Below, piece after piece: positions 34,481 to 47,700 of a DNA stretch of 64,000 nt (position 1 is its first letter; each line of letters opens with the position of its first letter). Origin of the DNA: Furcasterigmium furcatum (lineage: Eukaryota > Ascomycota > Sordariomycetes > Glomerellales > Plectosphaerellaceae); NCBI GenBank assembly GCA_001599815.1, contig BCIA01000007.1:496001-560000 (forward strand), written 5' to 3'. The translations under genes were made by a program, and so were the position numbers. The notes beneath the pieces were generated by a model. The model was not told where the DNA came from. It saw nothing but the letters and a program-made list of their open reading frames with translations, and did not search any database.

Positions 34481-37400
34481 GGTGAGAGTTGGGGCGAAGA
34501 AGATGGCCTCTGTGTGAAGTCGTGGTGTATCAAAGAGTGGGCTTTCCAGGTAGCGAATGATTCGAGGACTGTTTTCTTCACCTCCAGCGATCAGGGTAAT
34601 GCGAGTGAGAGAGGAACTCCCGAGCGGGAAAGGGGCGAGGTGACCGCCAGATATATGCCCTCGGGAAATTCACACGCCGTCTCAGAAATCCCGCGGCTGG
34701 AGTGAGAAGGAGGCTGGGCCTAGCTGTTTAGGCATTGGGACGACAACCAAAAGGATCACCATGGGCAGGAATTGGGTTCGATCGTGCCGTCATCAAGCGT
34801 ATTGGGTTGGCTGGATGAGGGATGCTGGAGAGGTCCCACGACGTGCTAGACACACTAGTTTCCAAGCTGTTGCGATGCTCAGGGCAACGAACGTGGTTGG
34901 GATGGGGACTGACCCAGAGCTGATGTCAGAGCAGCAAGTGGAGGCTGAAAATCATCAGATCAGCAGGCGGCCGGGGCGTCCAGGAAACGAGGTAAGCGTG
35001 TCTTTCACGGCCATCTCTGCGTGATGTCCGGGCTGGGTGATGCCATCTGAGAGGCGACTTTCTGTCTTGAGCCCCTCCGTGGGTCTGGTATGACATCCGG
35101 CGGCGATATGCCGAGAGGTACTCCACGATGAGGAGATCTGCATGGCTTGCGGCTGTCAGCTGGTACTTGGAACGTGATGTCACGCAGACATCGGCCGGAG
35201 ATCGCATCGCGGACGGTCACCTGGTTCCATAGGTTCTGTCTACCAGCCAACCAGCCTCCCAGGGTTGCTGGTGACAACATCGAGGTGCTCGTCGACCCAG
35301 CTAGTGTAACCGCCGTTCTCGGACATGCGACTTTCGTCGTTTGGCTTGGCCAGTCTGTGTGGGTGAGGTGGCGCGTCCACGGTGGCTGGATGGCTGGGTG
35401 GGCGAGCAGCCCTGGCCCGATGCGGCGACGGGAACGAGGTTTTCGTTCAGAATTCTGGGAATCAAGCATCGCCCAGCGACTAGAACGGGTGGTCCCCCCC
35501 GCAAAAAGAGCTGTCAAAGTACTCGATGATGTCTGTGGGTGTAGATCTCGGAAATAAGAGCCGAGCCGGAGGTGTCGGTCAGGGGCTCTGAAACGTCGGC
35601 GGGGAGACGGTTCGCGCGGTGATGGGCTGGTAACTGGGCGTTGATGATGAAATGCTCCGGGCCGCTACCCACAAGGGACGTGGTATTTCTTTGTGCTTGG
35701 GTTGCCTGGTGGAGGAATGGTCGCTGGCTTCGAGGCGCTGGTTGGTCCTCTGCCGGTCCGTCGACGGAGCGTAGTTGGCTTCCCCATCGGATGAGACGGC
35801 TGGGCGAGGAACGCAAGAGACTTTGGTAGCGGTTCTCGTATTCACTGGCGCGATCACCGTCATTGTCGGAGAAGCTGGCGACGACTTCTCCAATTGCCCA
35901 AGCGGCTCCCGCTAGCCTGAGCCAGAGGGCTGCCGTGGTTGATCATCGCGAGGGGAGTCAGACGACGGGAGTCGACGGTGTTCGGGTGGTTGGGGGAATT
36001 GCGCGTCGCTGAGGTTCGGAGAAGTCGATTGGGCGAACATGGACAAATCTGTTTCGAGGCTTTCTCAGCTGGGTCATTGCGAGCCGAACCCGTGAGAGAA
36101 GCTTCGACGTTGAGTCGAGGGATGTTGAAGAAGTTTGGCTTGCCCCGGAGCTTCCCCTCAAACGTGGCTGCGTCATCCCTGGCGCCAAGCCGGCAATCTT
36201 CGCTGACAAGCTGCGGCTCCACCTTTCCCGCCGCCGTGGCTGGGCTTGGCGGCGCCGAAATCTCGGGACAGTGGCATCCATCGCGAGCCCCGTTCGACAA
36301 CTCCGACTGCACCATTCGACCACTGGTACAAAGAACCTCGATACCCTTGCTGTTGTAGGACTCTCCCAATCTTCAGAGGCCCCCCGTGATAGTTTCCCAC
36401 GGACAGTTCGCGACGCGATCTCAATATATGTCCGAGATTCGATCCACGGACAGGTTTGTCGTGATCTCCACGCCTCGTCGTGGAACGCCTTCGAGGTGAT
36501 CAGACATCATGGTTTCACACCCTGGAAATCCTGGGCGCGTGCCTCAAAAGATCTTATATGGGGCTCACTCTGTCACTCTTGGTGTCTAGGCATATATTAG
36601 AAGCCGACCAGCGCATCTCACGGTTCTCACCTGATCACTCTCTTCCATCAACTCCCCGCGTGCCCCAAGACTAGGGCAGGGTCGAAACGGCAGGGAGCTC
36701 CGGCATCAAGCCTCTGTAGTCTCCCCACATGTAGCAAGCCCGGATACTTAGCACCATGGAAGATGCAACTGGGACTATTTTCTACCAAGCTGCATTGAGT
36801 AGGTTGTGTTGTTGACGATCATGCACATCTCGGGTGGATTCAGTGTCTCTGTCCCAGAGCCCCACCAGGATACAGGCTGAGCCTGCTGGAGCAGTTGAGA
36901 CAGAGAAAACACATTATTATGTTTACCTAGATCCATTGCAACACCCAAGTGCCAATGAGTTTTCAGGTATGCGCGCAATCTCTCTATACCTCTGTGGTCG
37001 AAGTTTGTGTGAAGGCGCGCGTTGTGGCATGAGCAGGAGATGGAACCAGGGGATGCAGGAGGTCTATGAGTGTCTCTGGATGCGCGCCTCTCACTGTTGT
37101 TGTAGTTGTTGTTGCGGCACCTGGTCCATGCTCAGGGCACAAGGCACCTGATACCCCGCGATGCCTCCCACCGCACCCGTGGGTTGGCTGGTTGCCTACC
37201 TTTATAGGGCGGTTTATGGTGAACCCCTTCAACAAACCAGCAGTTCCCTGTTGGCGCAGTGGTGAATCATGAGATACCAGCCAGCGTGCCGGTGGCCACG
37301 ACCAGCCGTCAGGTGGGTGCCTTGGTTCAAACCCAGCCACTGTCTTTTTTGCTCTTTTTGCTGTCTTTTTCTTTTCTTTTGGACGACACTCCGGCTGACC

Positions 37401-37600
37401 GATAGCAATGCCAAATCAAGACAGATACTAGGTCACAGCTGAATTTTACACAATATCACTGATGCACTTGACTGAGACGAAACTGAGATTGATGTAGCTG
37501 GCCTATCTGTGTCCCCCTTCTGCGTACATCCACCAGCCCTGGCCAATCCTTGTCCCCAATAATCCATACACGAGCGTGCTGACGCTTTCAGAGCGACTGT
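34481..37600. other. gene-poor region of about 3.1 kb
   Basis: No gene is supported. Many overlapping open frames of 60-170 codons lack domains, coding-like composition and splice signals. The first few hundred bases should be the promoter of the PIR gene. A tRNA-like Pol III element near 37300 is listed separately. Confidence 0.45.
37245..37350 (+). other. tRNA-like Pol III element (possible tRNA relic or SINE)
   Basis: An A-box-like TGGCGCAGTGG (37252-37262) and a B-box GGTTCAAACCC (37324-37334) lie about 70 nt apart, followed by a TTTTTT terminator (37345-37350). The flanks do not pair into a seven-base acceptor stem and the D-stem is poor, so it is not a functional tRNA as far as I can fold it. 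A tRNA-derived SINE or degenerate tRNA with intron is possible. Confidence 0.35.
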
Positions 37601-39173
37601 TTAGTACTTGAAACCCTGCATCTTAGTAAAGCCACGCTGGTCCCACTCCCCGTCGGTTACGTCGAAGGGATTCTGCGCCGAGCTCGACGCTATGTCGCGG
37701 ATGAGGTCACAGGCCATCTGCACACTGTCCGGAGCTCCGGGGAGGCCGGTGCGGCGGCCGCCGATCCAACCGCGAAGGACCTGGCCGCCGGTAAGTTGAT
37801 CGACGCGCTCCTTGAGAACCTGCCGGTACTAGAACAGGTAGACCAGCGACGCCTTGACCCAGTTTTCGTTGCGAATGCGAGTGGAGGTAATGGTGGGATC
37901 GTAAAGCACGTATTCATAACCGTTCTGGCCGTTTATGGTGATGCGGTGGAGAATGAGAACAAGGCCTTGTCGAGGGCATTGGCTGGCCCAGATCATGCTC
38001 TGTTCGTTGCGGGTCTTTCCGAGCGTGATGAGCTGGTTGGGGGTGCCTCTCCAAGGGGTGAGGAGGCAGATGACACTCTTCTTGCCACCTTGGAGAGCAT
38101 CCATGGCCCTTTTGGCAAAGCCGTCCCACGTGCCGCACACTCTGGAGAGCTGTCCAGTTGCTGGCGTCCAGGCGGCTCGATCCATGTTGGTCTTGAAAGG
38201 ACCAATGGGTAGGAGGAAGAGGTCCCACGACTTGTCAGGGCTATTGCCCGCGAGAGCGAGGTACAACAGCCAAAGCTTGGTATGGGAAGGAGTCGAATTG
38301 GCTGCAGGCAGATCGGGACGCTTCTCTGGCTGCTTGTCTCGGGTAGATACGCCGGCCAGGGCAACCTTGACATTTGGGTCAAGAAGGAGAGCCCTGTCGT
38401 GAGGTGCGAAATGACCAGGAGGCCAGTCGTAGTTGGGGCCTCCGAGGGCGAAGGGCGCAGCGCCAGACCAGTCACCAGGTCCGGGACAGTGGTTGGCGCA
38501 TTCTGGACGGTGACCGTCGCCTGCTGAAGTGGCGCAAGATCCCGCACCTGGTCCAGGATGCGGATCCAGACATCAACGCACTGAGTGAGCTCCCAGTTAG
38601 CCTGGGTGCCGGTGGGAGGGTTGTACCGACGACGTGTCGCGACGAATGCCATCATCAGGGCCTTGACATCGTCACCGGAGACCTCCCCAACGATCATGGG
38701 ATCCCAGGCAGAGGCGAGGGTTTCGTAGTACGCCTCGTGTCCACGGAGAGCGATGTAGACCTCGCTGATCTGGTTGGTGCCGACGAAAAGGTTGATAATT
38801 CTCTTCACGAAGGTATCCTTCATCGCATCGAACTCGTTATACGAATTGTCGTGTCCGAGAATGTTCGACAGAATCTCGTCCGTCTGCGCTTTGGTGAACG
38901 AGGGGAAAAAGTTGCCGGGCCCAGCGTAAAAGCCAGGCAAACGAAGAAGCCTGCTGATGACGGTGAGGTGCGGCATTATGGCTGAAAGCATTATCGGGGT
39001 TAGTAAGTCCGTCTGGTACCATGAGGCTTGGATGACGGGAAGCTCATACCTCTGTGTTCGTCTTCTGTGTGAACTGAGGGGTCTATTCCGTTTGTGTTGA
39101 CGTTGGCGTCAGGGGACGAAGCCGTGATGAACTTAAGACTGGAGGGAGAAGCGAGCGATTCTCGTCGACTTGA
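37601..39173 (-). pseudogene. disrupted gene of unknown family
   Basis: Good coding sequence runs on the minus strand in two phases. An exon ending at 39050 (SPDANVNTNGIDPSVHTEDE) joins over a canonical 68-nt intron (GTATGA, TACTAAC, TTTCAG; 38982-39049) to a frame starting RAIMPHLTVISRLLRLPGFY. That frame loses coding character near 38470-38490, and a different frame takes over (GGPNYDWPPGHFAPHD, KLWLLYLALAGNSPDKSWDL, MDRAAWTPATG). The second frame meets a TAG at 37829-37831 yet continues in the same phase for 75 convincing codons (YRQVLKERVDQLTGGQVLRG to KMQGFKY) up to the TAA at 37601. No intron explains either break. The true 5' end is not resolved. I do not recognise the family. Decay or sequence error are the two options. 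Confidence 0.55.
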
Positions 39174-40202
39174 GAGAGGAAGTTAGTTTTGGGATAGACG
39201 AGAGCAAAGGACAGTCTGCTGCAACTTCCCAGCTGAACCCCACAGTGAATCAGAGGTGCCGAGTGGGGCATGGTGGGATGAAGGATATGGAATCAACGAA
39301 GAAGGGAGGTCTTACGGTTTCTCTCATGTGGTTGATGTATGGTGGTCTCGCTTGGTTCTTGGGCCCGGCACCAGGGGGCGAGTTTGTTGTGTGTTGAGGA
39401 GGATGAGTTGAGGAGACGCTTCTCAGCAGAGGATGAGAAGGTTTTTATAGCTGAGCGTTGACAGAGACCGAGATAATGGATGCGATGGAAAGAGCTGATG
39501 AGATGGGAAGAAGCGGGATGATTCAGAGACTTGAGATTCGCCTGGCATGTTCTGGTGACAGAGCATCAAACAACCAAGTGAATGAGTTGGGTGGGGCAAT
39601 CAACCAAGTTGTATTCACTCAAAGCCCAGTGAATCGCCCAGAACTGGTACAACCGAGCTGGTAGTTTCCCTTTTTGTTTGAGCTGGCAACATGTGAATTG
39701 TCCAAGACAACAGCGGAACAACCACACACAATAGTCAATCAATGCAAATCAGATTATACCACCTGGGCTACAGACTGAGTGGCTCCCACCTCCTGCGTTG
39801 TCTGAGCCCCGCTTGGTCCTGCTGCTCTCTTTTTGTACCTTCAGGCCTTCGGTATGACAGGCAAAGCACCAAGACCAAACTCCAGATAGACTCCCATCAC
39901 ATGAAATGGTGGGCATTAGGACCAAGAGACCTGAGAAGCCTGTCCGCAGCGTCCTCGTGTCCTTCCACGTTGCCACGTCACATATGTCAAATCACACCAG
40001 AAATGGCCATCATGTCATCGGAGGAAGAAACGGATCTATTCGACGCGTACGCGTACGTCGCGGATATCATCCAACCCAATGCCTGGGGATGGGGGCAGGG
40101 TCGTCTATCTACAGCGGGAATCTCGGTGCATTCATCAATCATTAACATGGTAATCTCCCCCTTCTACGCTGGAAAGAAATGCAGGCCGCAAGGTCTGCCA
40201 CC
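39174..40202. other. intergenic region, no intact gene
   Basis: It may contain the missing 5' exon and promoter of the disrupted gene. A GTAAGA donor after an ATG near 39330 was considered, but its phase does not fit. Otherwise nothing is supported. Confidence 0.4.
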
Positions 40203-43200
40203 TCAGAGAGCCTGGGCGAGCTTCTGCACCAGCTCGCGCGTCTCGGGCTCCAGCTGGTTCTCAGGGGGGCTGAGGACCTGCTGCAGGATGGGCACGATCT
40301 TGGGGGTGAGCTGCTGCACGGCAGGGTTCTGCTGGTCGTCTGGAGTTTGTGTTAGTGGAAGCGATGCAGACAGGTTGGTCGGGTCAACTCACAAAGCTTG
40401 AAGATGCACTGGTAGATGGGCTCGTTCTCCTCGTAGTCCTCCTTGAGAGGCAGGACCTCAAGGACGGAGGGAAGTATCCGCTGGACAACCTCGGGCTGGG
40501 GGTTGGCGCTGATCATGCGGCAGAGGCAGCCGGCGACATTATCGGTGATGCGGGCCTCCTGGACGCTCAGCATGGGCTCGAGCTTGCCGAGGATGTCGGG
40601 GTAACGGGCGAAGGTGGTGCTGGTGTTGGCCGAGTTCAGGATGAGCTGACCAAGGGCGTAAGCAGCGTTGGATTTGGCCAGGGAGTCCTCATCCGAGAGG
40701 CGGTGGAAGAGAACGGGGAGGAGCGAGTCGGTGAACTGGGTGACCGAGTTGCCCATGTACTTGATGGCATCGGCCATGACGCCGACGGCGGTGGCACGTT
40801 CGAGGGACTCCTGCGAGCTGGCGAACTTGATCGCCGGCTTCTCGAAGATCTTCCACAGCTCCGCGAAGTCGGGGCCGAGGGCGGTGGCGAGGCCGAGAAC
40901 GACATCAAGAGCGGTGTCGATGACGAGCCAGTCATACTCCGACGAACCACCCTCGGCATCCTGCTCACCGTCCTCGTCGCCGAGGTCCTGCTGGCAGGGG
41001 TGAGAGCGCGTGATGAGGCTGGCAAGCACGGAGATGGTCTGGTTCAAGAGATCGTTCTGCGTCAGGATGGCAGGGCCACAGGACTTGAGGGTAGCAGCAA
41101 CGTTGCGGTTGATGTCGGTGATGACGTCGCTGGAGAAGAAGCAGTCAGCATACCAGTTCAGGCAGTATTTTGAAGACAAGAACGAGGGAGTGACTCCAAA
41201 AATCAGAGCAGATATAAGACGTGTTATCAGCAACCGCAACTTGTGCGTCTGAGTGAGCTGGGTATAACGTGCAGTTATTCATCATTTTGTGGAGATTCGA
41301 ATGAGAGAAAAAGAGAGGCATCACATACCGTTCACCATCATCAGCCCACAGGAGCAGAGTGCCCTTGACGACAAGGTCGCCGAGCTTGGTGATGGAAGCA
41401 TCGGGGGTCTGCTTCAGGGGCAGGCCGGGCTGCCACTTGTTGCCGGTGGCCTCCTCCATGAGCTGCCAGACGCGAGCGTACGCACGCCACATGGTGCCCA
41501 GAGCAGCCTTGCGGCTGCCGTCGTAGGCGCTTTCGCACATGGGCATGACCCTCTCCATGGTCTGCTCGAGGTAGGCCTCGATGGCCTGGAGGTCACAAGT
41601 GTGAGTGAGGATGTCTCCGAGGACGTCCAGGGCAATCTCCTGCTCCATGTCGACGGCGGTGACGCCGGCAAGGTCGTCCATCCAGTCCTCATCGTCGTCA
41701 TCCTCGCCCATGGCAATGGCCTGGTCAACCTCGTCATCGGTGGGCTTGACCTTGATCTTGCGACCACCGACATGCAGAACGCCATCGGGGGCATCCTCGG
41801 GGTTCAAGCCGGGGATCTCAAGCTCCTCCTCTTCGGTGTCGAGGCACTCAAGGAGACCCTTGAACACACCAGGGAGGAACTCCTTGAACTGAGCACCGTA
41901 GACCTTGGAAAGAGAAGACCACAGAATGAAGCTGGTCTCCTTGAGCCTGGCACTATCGAGGGTGAGACCCTCCTCACTGGCCTCCATCAGGTGGAGAACG
42001 TAAGGCTGGAATGCCTCAGGACCGACGGCGCCGGCGATGCGGCCCATGGCGTCGCAGACGGAGGAGCGGAGGGCAAGAGTGTCATCGTCGCCCTTGACGG
42101 CGACGTAGGGGCCAAGAGCACCCATGACGTCCTTGAAGTAGGGCTGGAAGGCCTCACCGCCCATGGCGGTGGCGATGGCACCGATGGCACCAGCCGCGGC
42201 AGCCTTGACGCCCAGGTCCTCGTGGTTGAGGAGGTTGCCCATGGGAAGGATAAGCTTGGGTCCGTAGGTCTTCATGATCTCGGAGTCGAGGGCATCGCCG
42301 ATCAGAGAGTCAAGGGCACTGCAGACAGAGCGGATGACGCCCACGTTCTTCTTGTCGGCGCTCTGGGTAGCCGCCTCGAGGTTCTTAAGCAGGGCGGCAA
42401 TGAGACCCTCGTGGCCGCTGGCAAGCTCATCGGCCATCTCATCAGCGAGGTGGATGAGACCGATGAGAGCAGCATAGCGGACGCTGTCATCAGGGTCGTT
42501 CAGGAGGCGCACGATGCTGGGCATGAGAGTGGACAGCTGGGTGGCGATGAAGTCGGGGGCACCCTCGGCAGCGTGGCCAAGAGCAAGGATGGCAGCCTTG
42601 CGGTAGCCGGGGTTCTCGTTCTGGGCGAACTGGGCAAAGTTTTCCAGGAGAGGAACGATGACCTGGCGCGGGGGCAGGTCGCTGGCGAGCTGGTCGATGA
42701 GAGCGAGGGCAGTCCTGGCAGGCGAGGTCTCGTCGGGATCGGCCTCGTCCTCGACCTCGGTCAGGATGTGCATGCTCTTGGTCATGAGCTGGGCGCCCAT
42801 GTCCTTCATGGACTGGATCTTCATGCGGCGGTAGCGGGCGCACTGGCTGAGGAAGGTCAGGGCCTGGGAGCGAGCCTCCTCGTCGACATTGGTGTTGGAG
42901 GCCAGGTCGATGAAGAACTGGATGAGGTCCTTCAGGTGGGGGGCGAGGAAGGCCGGGTCGTAGGCCAGGAAGTTCTGGAAGATCTCGAAGATGGCCTTGT
43001 ACTGCTCCTCGGCCTCGGCCTCGATGGCGCTCTTGAGGATCTGGACGATGGGCTGGACGAAGCCGTGGATGGTGCTCAGGCTCTGCTGGTCCTCCTCGGC
43101 GTCGACGAGCATCAGCAGGGAGCCGATGGCCTTGACGGAGTTGAGGCGGACATCGCCGCTCACGGGGTCGTTGAGGGTGGACTTGAGGACGTTGAGCAGC

Positions 43201-43854
43201 TGGGGGATCTGCTCGGCGAAGTGGGTGGGGTCCTCCTCGAGGACGGCATAGAGGGTGTAGGAGCCGACCTCACGAGCGGCAACGTTGTCCTGGGAGACGA
43301 GGGACAGGAGGCTGGAGACGCAGGCGCGGCCACCTTCGGCCTCGTTGTCGTCATCGAGGTCGAGGGAAATGGCACGGGCTAGCAGGCGGCACTTGGAGTG
43401 GCGGCCGTTGGTGGTCTGGTCGTTCACGGCGCTCTCGAGCAGATGCTTGCGGGCAACATCCTTCTGGTGGGCAGGCGTCTTGGGCCAGTGCTTGCCGGTG
43501 ATGCGCTGGGCCTGGACGGAGGCCAGCTGCCTGATGCCGGCGTCATTGTGGGAGACGGCGATCTCGATGAGCAGAAGCAGACACTCGGGCTGGGAGTAGT
43601 AGTTCTTCTGCAGCTCGGCGGTGACGGCCTTGACCTTCTCGGTGTCGGCTGTCGGGAGGACGAGTTAGCAAGCAGAAGAAGGAAGAGAAAAAGCGATGGA
43701 GCGAAGGGGAGAAAACAGTGAAGAAAAAGCAAGCAAGGGTGATTTTAAATAAATCGGTGGCTGGTGCTCGTCTCGCTTCGACGACCGGGCGTCAGGGGTG
43801 GCACGTACGGATTTGGCTCGCCTGGAGCAGCTCTGCTAGCTTGCCCTTGTCCAT
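40203..43854 (-). CDS. KAP123: karyopherin, importin beta-4 type (Kap123-like)
   Basis: Four exons (43854-43809, 43648-41329, 41129-40393, 40339-40203) encode 1079 residues, close to the length of yeast Kap123. The first exon codes only 15 full codons (MDKGKLAELLQASQI) and is joined over a 160-nt intron. Nearly the whole protein is helical HEAT repeats: for example IRQLASVQAQRITGKHWPK near the N-terminus, GYRKAAILALGHAAEGAPDF and SVRYAALIGLIHLADEM in the middle. An acidic loop (GEDDDDEDWMDD) lies at about residue 640. Known role: RanGTP-dependent nuclear import of ribosomal proteins and histones H3/H4. All introns have canonical ends and keep phase. The gene is highly biased to C/G third positions, as expected of a strongly expressed gene. 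Confidence 0.9.
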
Positions 43855-44778
43855 TGTGAAGATGATGCTTTTGGCGGGCAGAAGCAGAAACAAAGAAACA
43901 GGCTTGCACAGAAAGAATAGGAAAAGGAGGGATTGGTGGGGAGAGTTGGGTTTTGTGGTGTTTTTAGGCGGCGGTGATTTTTTTCCTCCTCCCCTCGGGC
44001 GACGTCAGGCGCAGCTGCCGTTTCGCTGGCAATGGCGGGGTCGTTTTTGCTGTGGTGCGCTAGAAACAGCAGGAGGACCCTGGCAAATTGGGGAAAAAAT
44101 TTCCAGAAGCCCCGCATCGCATGAACCACCTGGCAGCGATAAGATAAGGAAACGCGTGGGGTCGACACGTACGGTGCGAGGTGTCTGTGTGTGGACTCGC
44201 ACTGTACTTGGGTCATCCTCAGACGAGGAAGACGCCAGTCACCTTCCGTCGCTCCGGCAATTCATCCAGGTGTCAAAACAAAACACCATGATGCCAATAC
44301 TCAGGCGCCGCCATGGACCACGCTGCGATGCCTCAATTGCTATCAATCAACTGCTTCCCCCATCCACCACCGAGCTAGACCTACTTCGCGCTGGCTGTAC
44401 CACCGGCCTAGACTACCAATGCAACTCATTTCGTGGCGAGCGCCGGCCAAGACTTCTCGGACCAGAACCCTGTCAATCCGTCAACCGGCTCACCTCGAGG
44501 CGGACACCGACGAGACGGCACCTGTGCTATGCCGCACCTCCAAGATGACTCGGCCGGCGAGCTCGTCACAGGATCTTACCCCATGCCCGCCACGATTCCA
44601 GCTGAAATGGCCTCACTGCTCTACTTCACCGTTGACTCACCCGCAGACCCCAGAACGTGCCAAGTGCTGCGTCTCTTGTCTGACTCTTCTCTGCCTCACT
44701 GACTATTAAAGCGTAGCGACCCTCGACTGCCATTTTCTCCAGCAATATCCTGTTCATCAACATCACTACATCGTCAGC
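43855..44778. promoter_or_regulatory. divergent promoter region, KAP123 / vWA-RBR gene
   Basis: About 0.9 kb separates the two starts. A 276-codon plus-strand frame (43718-44548) crosses the first intron and start of KAP123 and is considered spurious. A pyrimidine-rich stretch ending in ACATCACTACATCGTCAGC precedes the vWA-RBR ATG. Confidence 0.4.
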
Positions 44779-47700
44779 ATGGCTGCTGCTCCGTTAAGTG
44801 AGGTCGCCTCGGGTGGCCTCCACGACTTGCTCATCGTCACCGATGCGACCGGCTCCATGTCCGAGTACCTCCGCGCCCTCACCACCGCCCTCCCGGACAT
44901 CATCCGCATATCCACCCTGACCAACTGCTTCTCGCGTATTGGCGTATTGGCGTATCGAGACTACCATTGCCGATATGACCCTGACATGAAGCAACTCACA
45001 CAGTGGTCCGGGTGGTTTGCTCCAGGCGACGCAGACTCCGGCAACACACAGCCTGAGGGCACGATATCCCAGCATGAACTCATTCGGTTCTCCCGTGAAC
45101 TGACCGCAGGCCTGGGCGGCGGCGCCGAAGCCGCAAAGACCGGCCTCGCACTGGCTCACTCGGTCATGCGATCCGAGGCCACCACCTTCATCCTGTTCTA
45201 TGCCGACCAGACTCCCCATCTTCCCGGTTACGGGTCCCAACAGGCGGTGGACGAGCTGATACATCTCGGCCAGCCCGACGTCTATGGAGGCAGCGGCCCT
45301 CTCTTCCGTGACTGGACGAGTGCCGCCAAAACCCTAGCATCGGGGGAGAAGAAGGCGCAGGTCTTTTCCCTGATCGACGCCCAATACCTGAGGATTCTTG
45401 GCCCGTATGTGTACCTTTCCACAATGACCCGTGGCAATTGTTACGCTCTTCGTGGCCGTGGCTCTGATGACATCGCGGCCGTCTCCATCTCCATCCTCAT
45501 GGGTTGGATGGGCCTGTCCAAGGAAGGCGCCGCCGGCGACGATACTTCTGGCCCTCCAGTGGCTGCGTCATACAGCTACGCCAATCCCGGACCTGTGCTC
45601 GAGATAGCCGACGAACACACGGATGACTTTGGGAGAATGGTCACAGGCCTGTTCTCGGGCATCATCCAGCGAGGTCACCAACTTCAGACCGGAATCGCCT
45701 CTTCATGTGAGACTCTCAGCACTGTTTTCACTCGCAATTCGAACATAACGGTCGACTACGGCCGCGTGCCTGCACTGCCGGACCTCGATAAGCGATATGC
45801 CGTTGACTCTGAGTACCGGACCCTCGTGGCCCGCCAACTGCTGGACATTATCGAAACCAACGTTTCAGCAATCACGACCGATCCCGTGTTCGGCACGCTT
45901 TGGCGGGCGGTGGCAAGCGACAGGACCAGTGAACACCGTGAGACACTCACTCAGGCGTTCGGCGCCCAAGTTGAAAAACTTTCGGACCCGGCACACCGGA
46001 TGAAGATGAGGGCCTGGCTCGAGGAGTCGTACAACTTCAAGGCGGAAATCCAGAAGACCATCTTGTCAGTTCCCTCTGAGAAGCAATATCCCTGCATCTT
46101 CTTGGACCCGACGCAGGACTTCTCGGCCATGAAGGATGACAACGATGCCCGAGACCCGACGCAGTTCACCCGAGGCGAGCTTCTCGAGATTGGACGTTCC
46201 TGCGACTACGCGATTCTCCGCCGCCTGGGCAAGGTTTTGACCCGACTTTCGTACGCCGTCAGCGAGGAAGAGGTGCCGATCTACATCAGGGAAGCCCCGA
46301 TGGAGGATGTGCCGCGTATCCCTCTTGCTCTGGTCGAAGAGCAGTTTGGTCGTCAGCTCTGGAAGGCATTGCTACATCTCATTCTTCCTGGAACCAAGAT
46401 CGCAGCGCGCCCGGCGGCCCTGCTCGCCGCCCTCTCGAACCGCATGGGCATGCTGCCGTTGCGAGATGTGGCTGACCAGGAGCTGCTCGCATTCAGCGAC
46501 AAGTGGAACACGATCGCGACCCCAGAGACTTGGAACTTGAACTGTCTTTCGCTCCTTCTCGATGCCGACCGAGACTACGAAAAGCGGGTTGAGGGGGGAA
46601 TCACCATACGCCCTGAGCCCAACGCCCGGGTGCTGTCCGCCGAGGACCGCTGCCTCTTCCAGACCTTGGTTGACTACAAAATGCTTGAGATCAACCTGGG
46701 AACGACGCTCGAGGCGCGGATCGGCTGGAAGCCTTTCAAGAGCAAGATTGCGCTGGGTCCCATCGTCGTTTGTAACAAGTGCCGTCTTCCTCGCTCCGTG
46801 ACGGTCATGGGCCCCAACGGCAGGTGCGGCGTCTGCCAGGGCGTGGCCGACTGCAAGCGTGCCTGCTGTCGCGCCGGTCCAGAACACAAGGCTTTGATAA
46901 AGCACAACGTTTCGGCATCCGACAATGAGCTCACCGAAGGAACGTGGTTCGAGTGTTCCATGAGCGAGTGTCGGTCCCAGTACGTCGTTTACAATGTCGA
47001 CGGACTGAAGGTGCGCCCAAAGTGCCACTACTGCCGCCACCCCTCAGACAAGAGCACTGGCAAGGCCCCCTTTGTTGAATGCGTTGGGTGCCTGAGTCGC
47101 GTCATCTGGCCCGTCCAGTATAGGCCGAAGAACCTGGACTTGGCGACGTACAAGTGCACGGCTTGCTCCGGTGGCAAGACAACGATCATCGTCTACGAAA
47201 CCGACGCGCGAAAGCTCAGCAATGAGAACGGCGTGGCTTGGCTTCTTCGCAACGAGGAAGAGGCAATCAAGGAGCCCTTCAACGGCCGGTCCCTCTTCCA
47301 CACGGCGTCGAATGCGGACCGGGGCACACTGTCCTCGAGGCTCTCCGTGCTTCCCCAGGCCGACACTTTCAAGCTGACAGTTCAAGGCAAGTTGGTGCGA
47401 AATCCGGAAGAAGTCCGAGCGACGCTCGCCGACTGGGTCACTCGTCGCAGAGCAGAACTAGGCAGCTGCGCGCTCTGCTTCTCGGACATGCAAAAGTCCA
47501 AACTTCGCTCGGCGTGCGGACGCAAGGGGTGTCTTTCCAGAATTTGCGAAACGTGCCACGGCAGCTGGTATGGGATGAACTCGCGCGGGAAGATCATCAA
47601 CCAGGCCGCTCTCTGCTGCCCGTTCTGCCGCCGCCAGCCGACCCCCCAGGCCGTTCCGGGCGAGCTTGTCCGTCTCGGCGGGCTCCGGGAGGCAGTGGCC

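Noticed and set aside
34926..36369. Several 90-170 codon frames in the gap after the PIR gene
   Set aside because: Overlapping on both strands, no splice signals, no domains, Arg/Ser/Pro-rich composition.
37245..37350. Functional tRNA gene
   Set aside because: A and B boxes and a terminator are present, but the acceptor and D stems do not pair, so it is listed only as a tRNA-like element.
37829..37831. Programmed stop-codon readthrough at the TAG
   Set aside because: Fungal readthrough contexts known to me are TGA-CTA type. Here the context is TAG-TAC and an independent frameshift lies upstream.
41289..43382. 697-codon open frame on the plus strand opposite the karyopherin gene
   Set aside because: It is the antisense of a strongly GC3-biased HEAT-repeat gene. 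The product is a monotonous Val/Gly/Asp/Leu-rich sequence with no domain.
43718..44548. 276-codon plus-strand frame in the KAP123/vWA-RBR promoter
   Set aside because: It overlaps the first exon and intron of KAP123, has no domain and no coding-like pattern.
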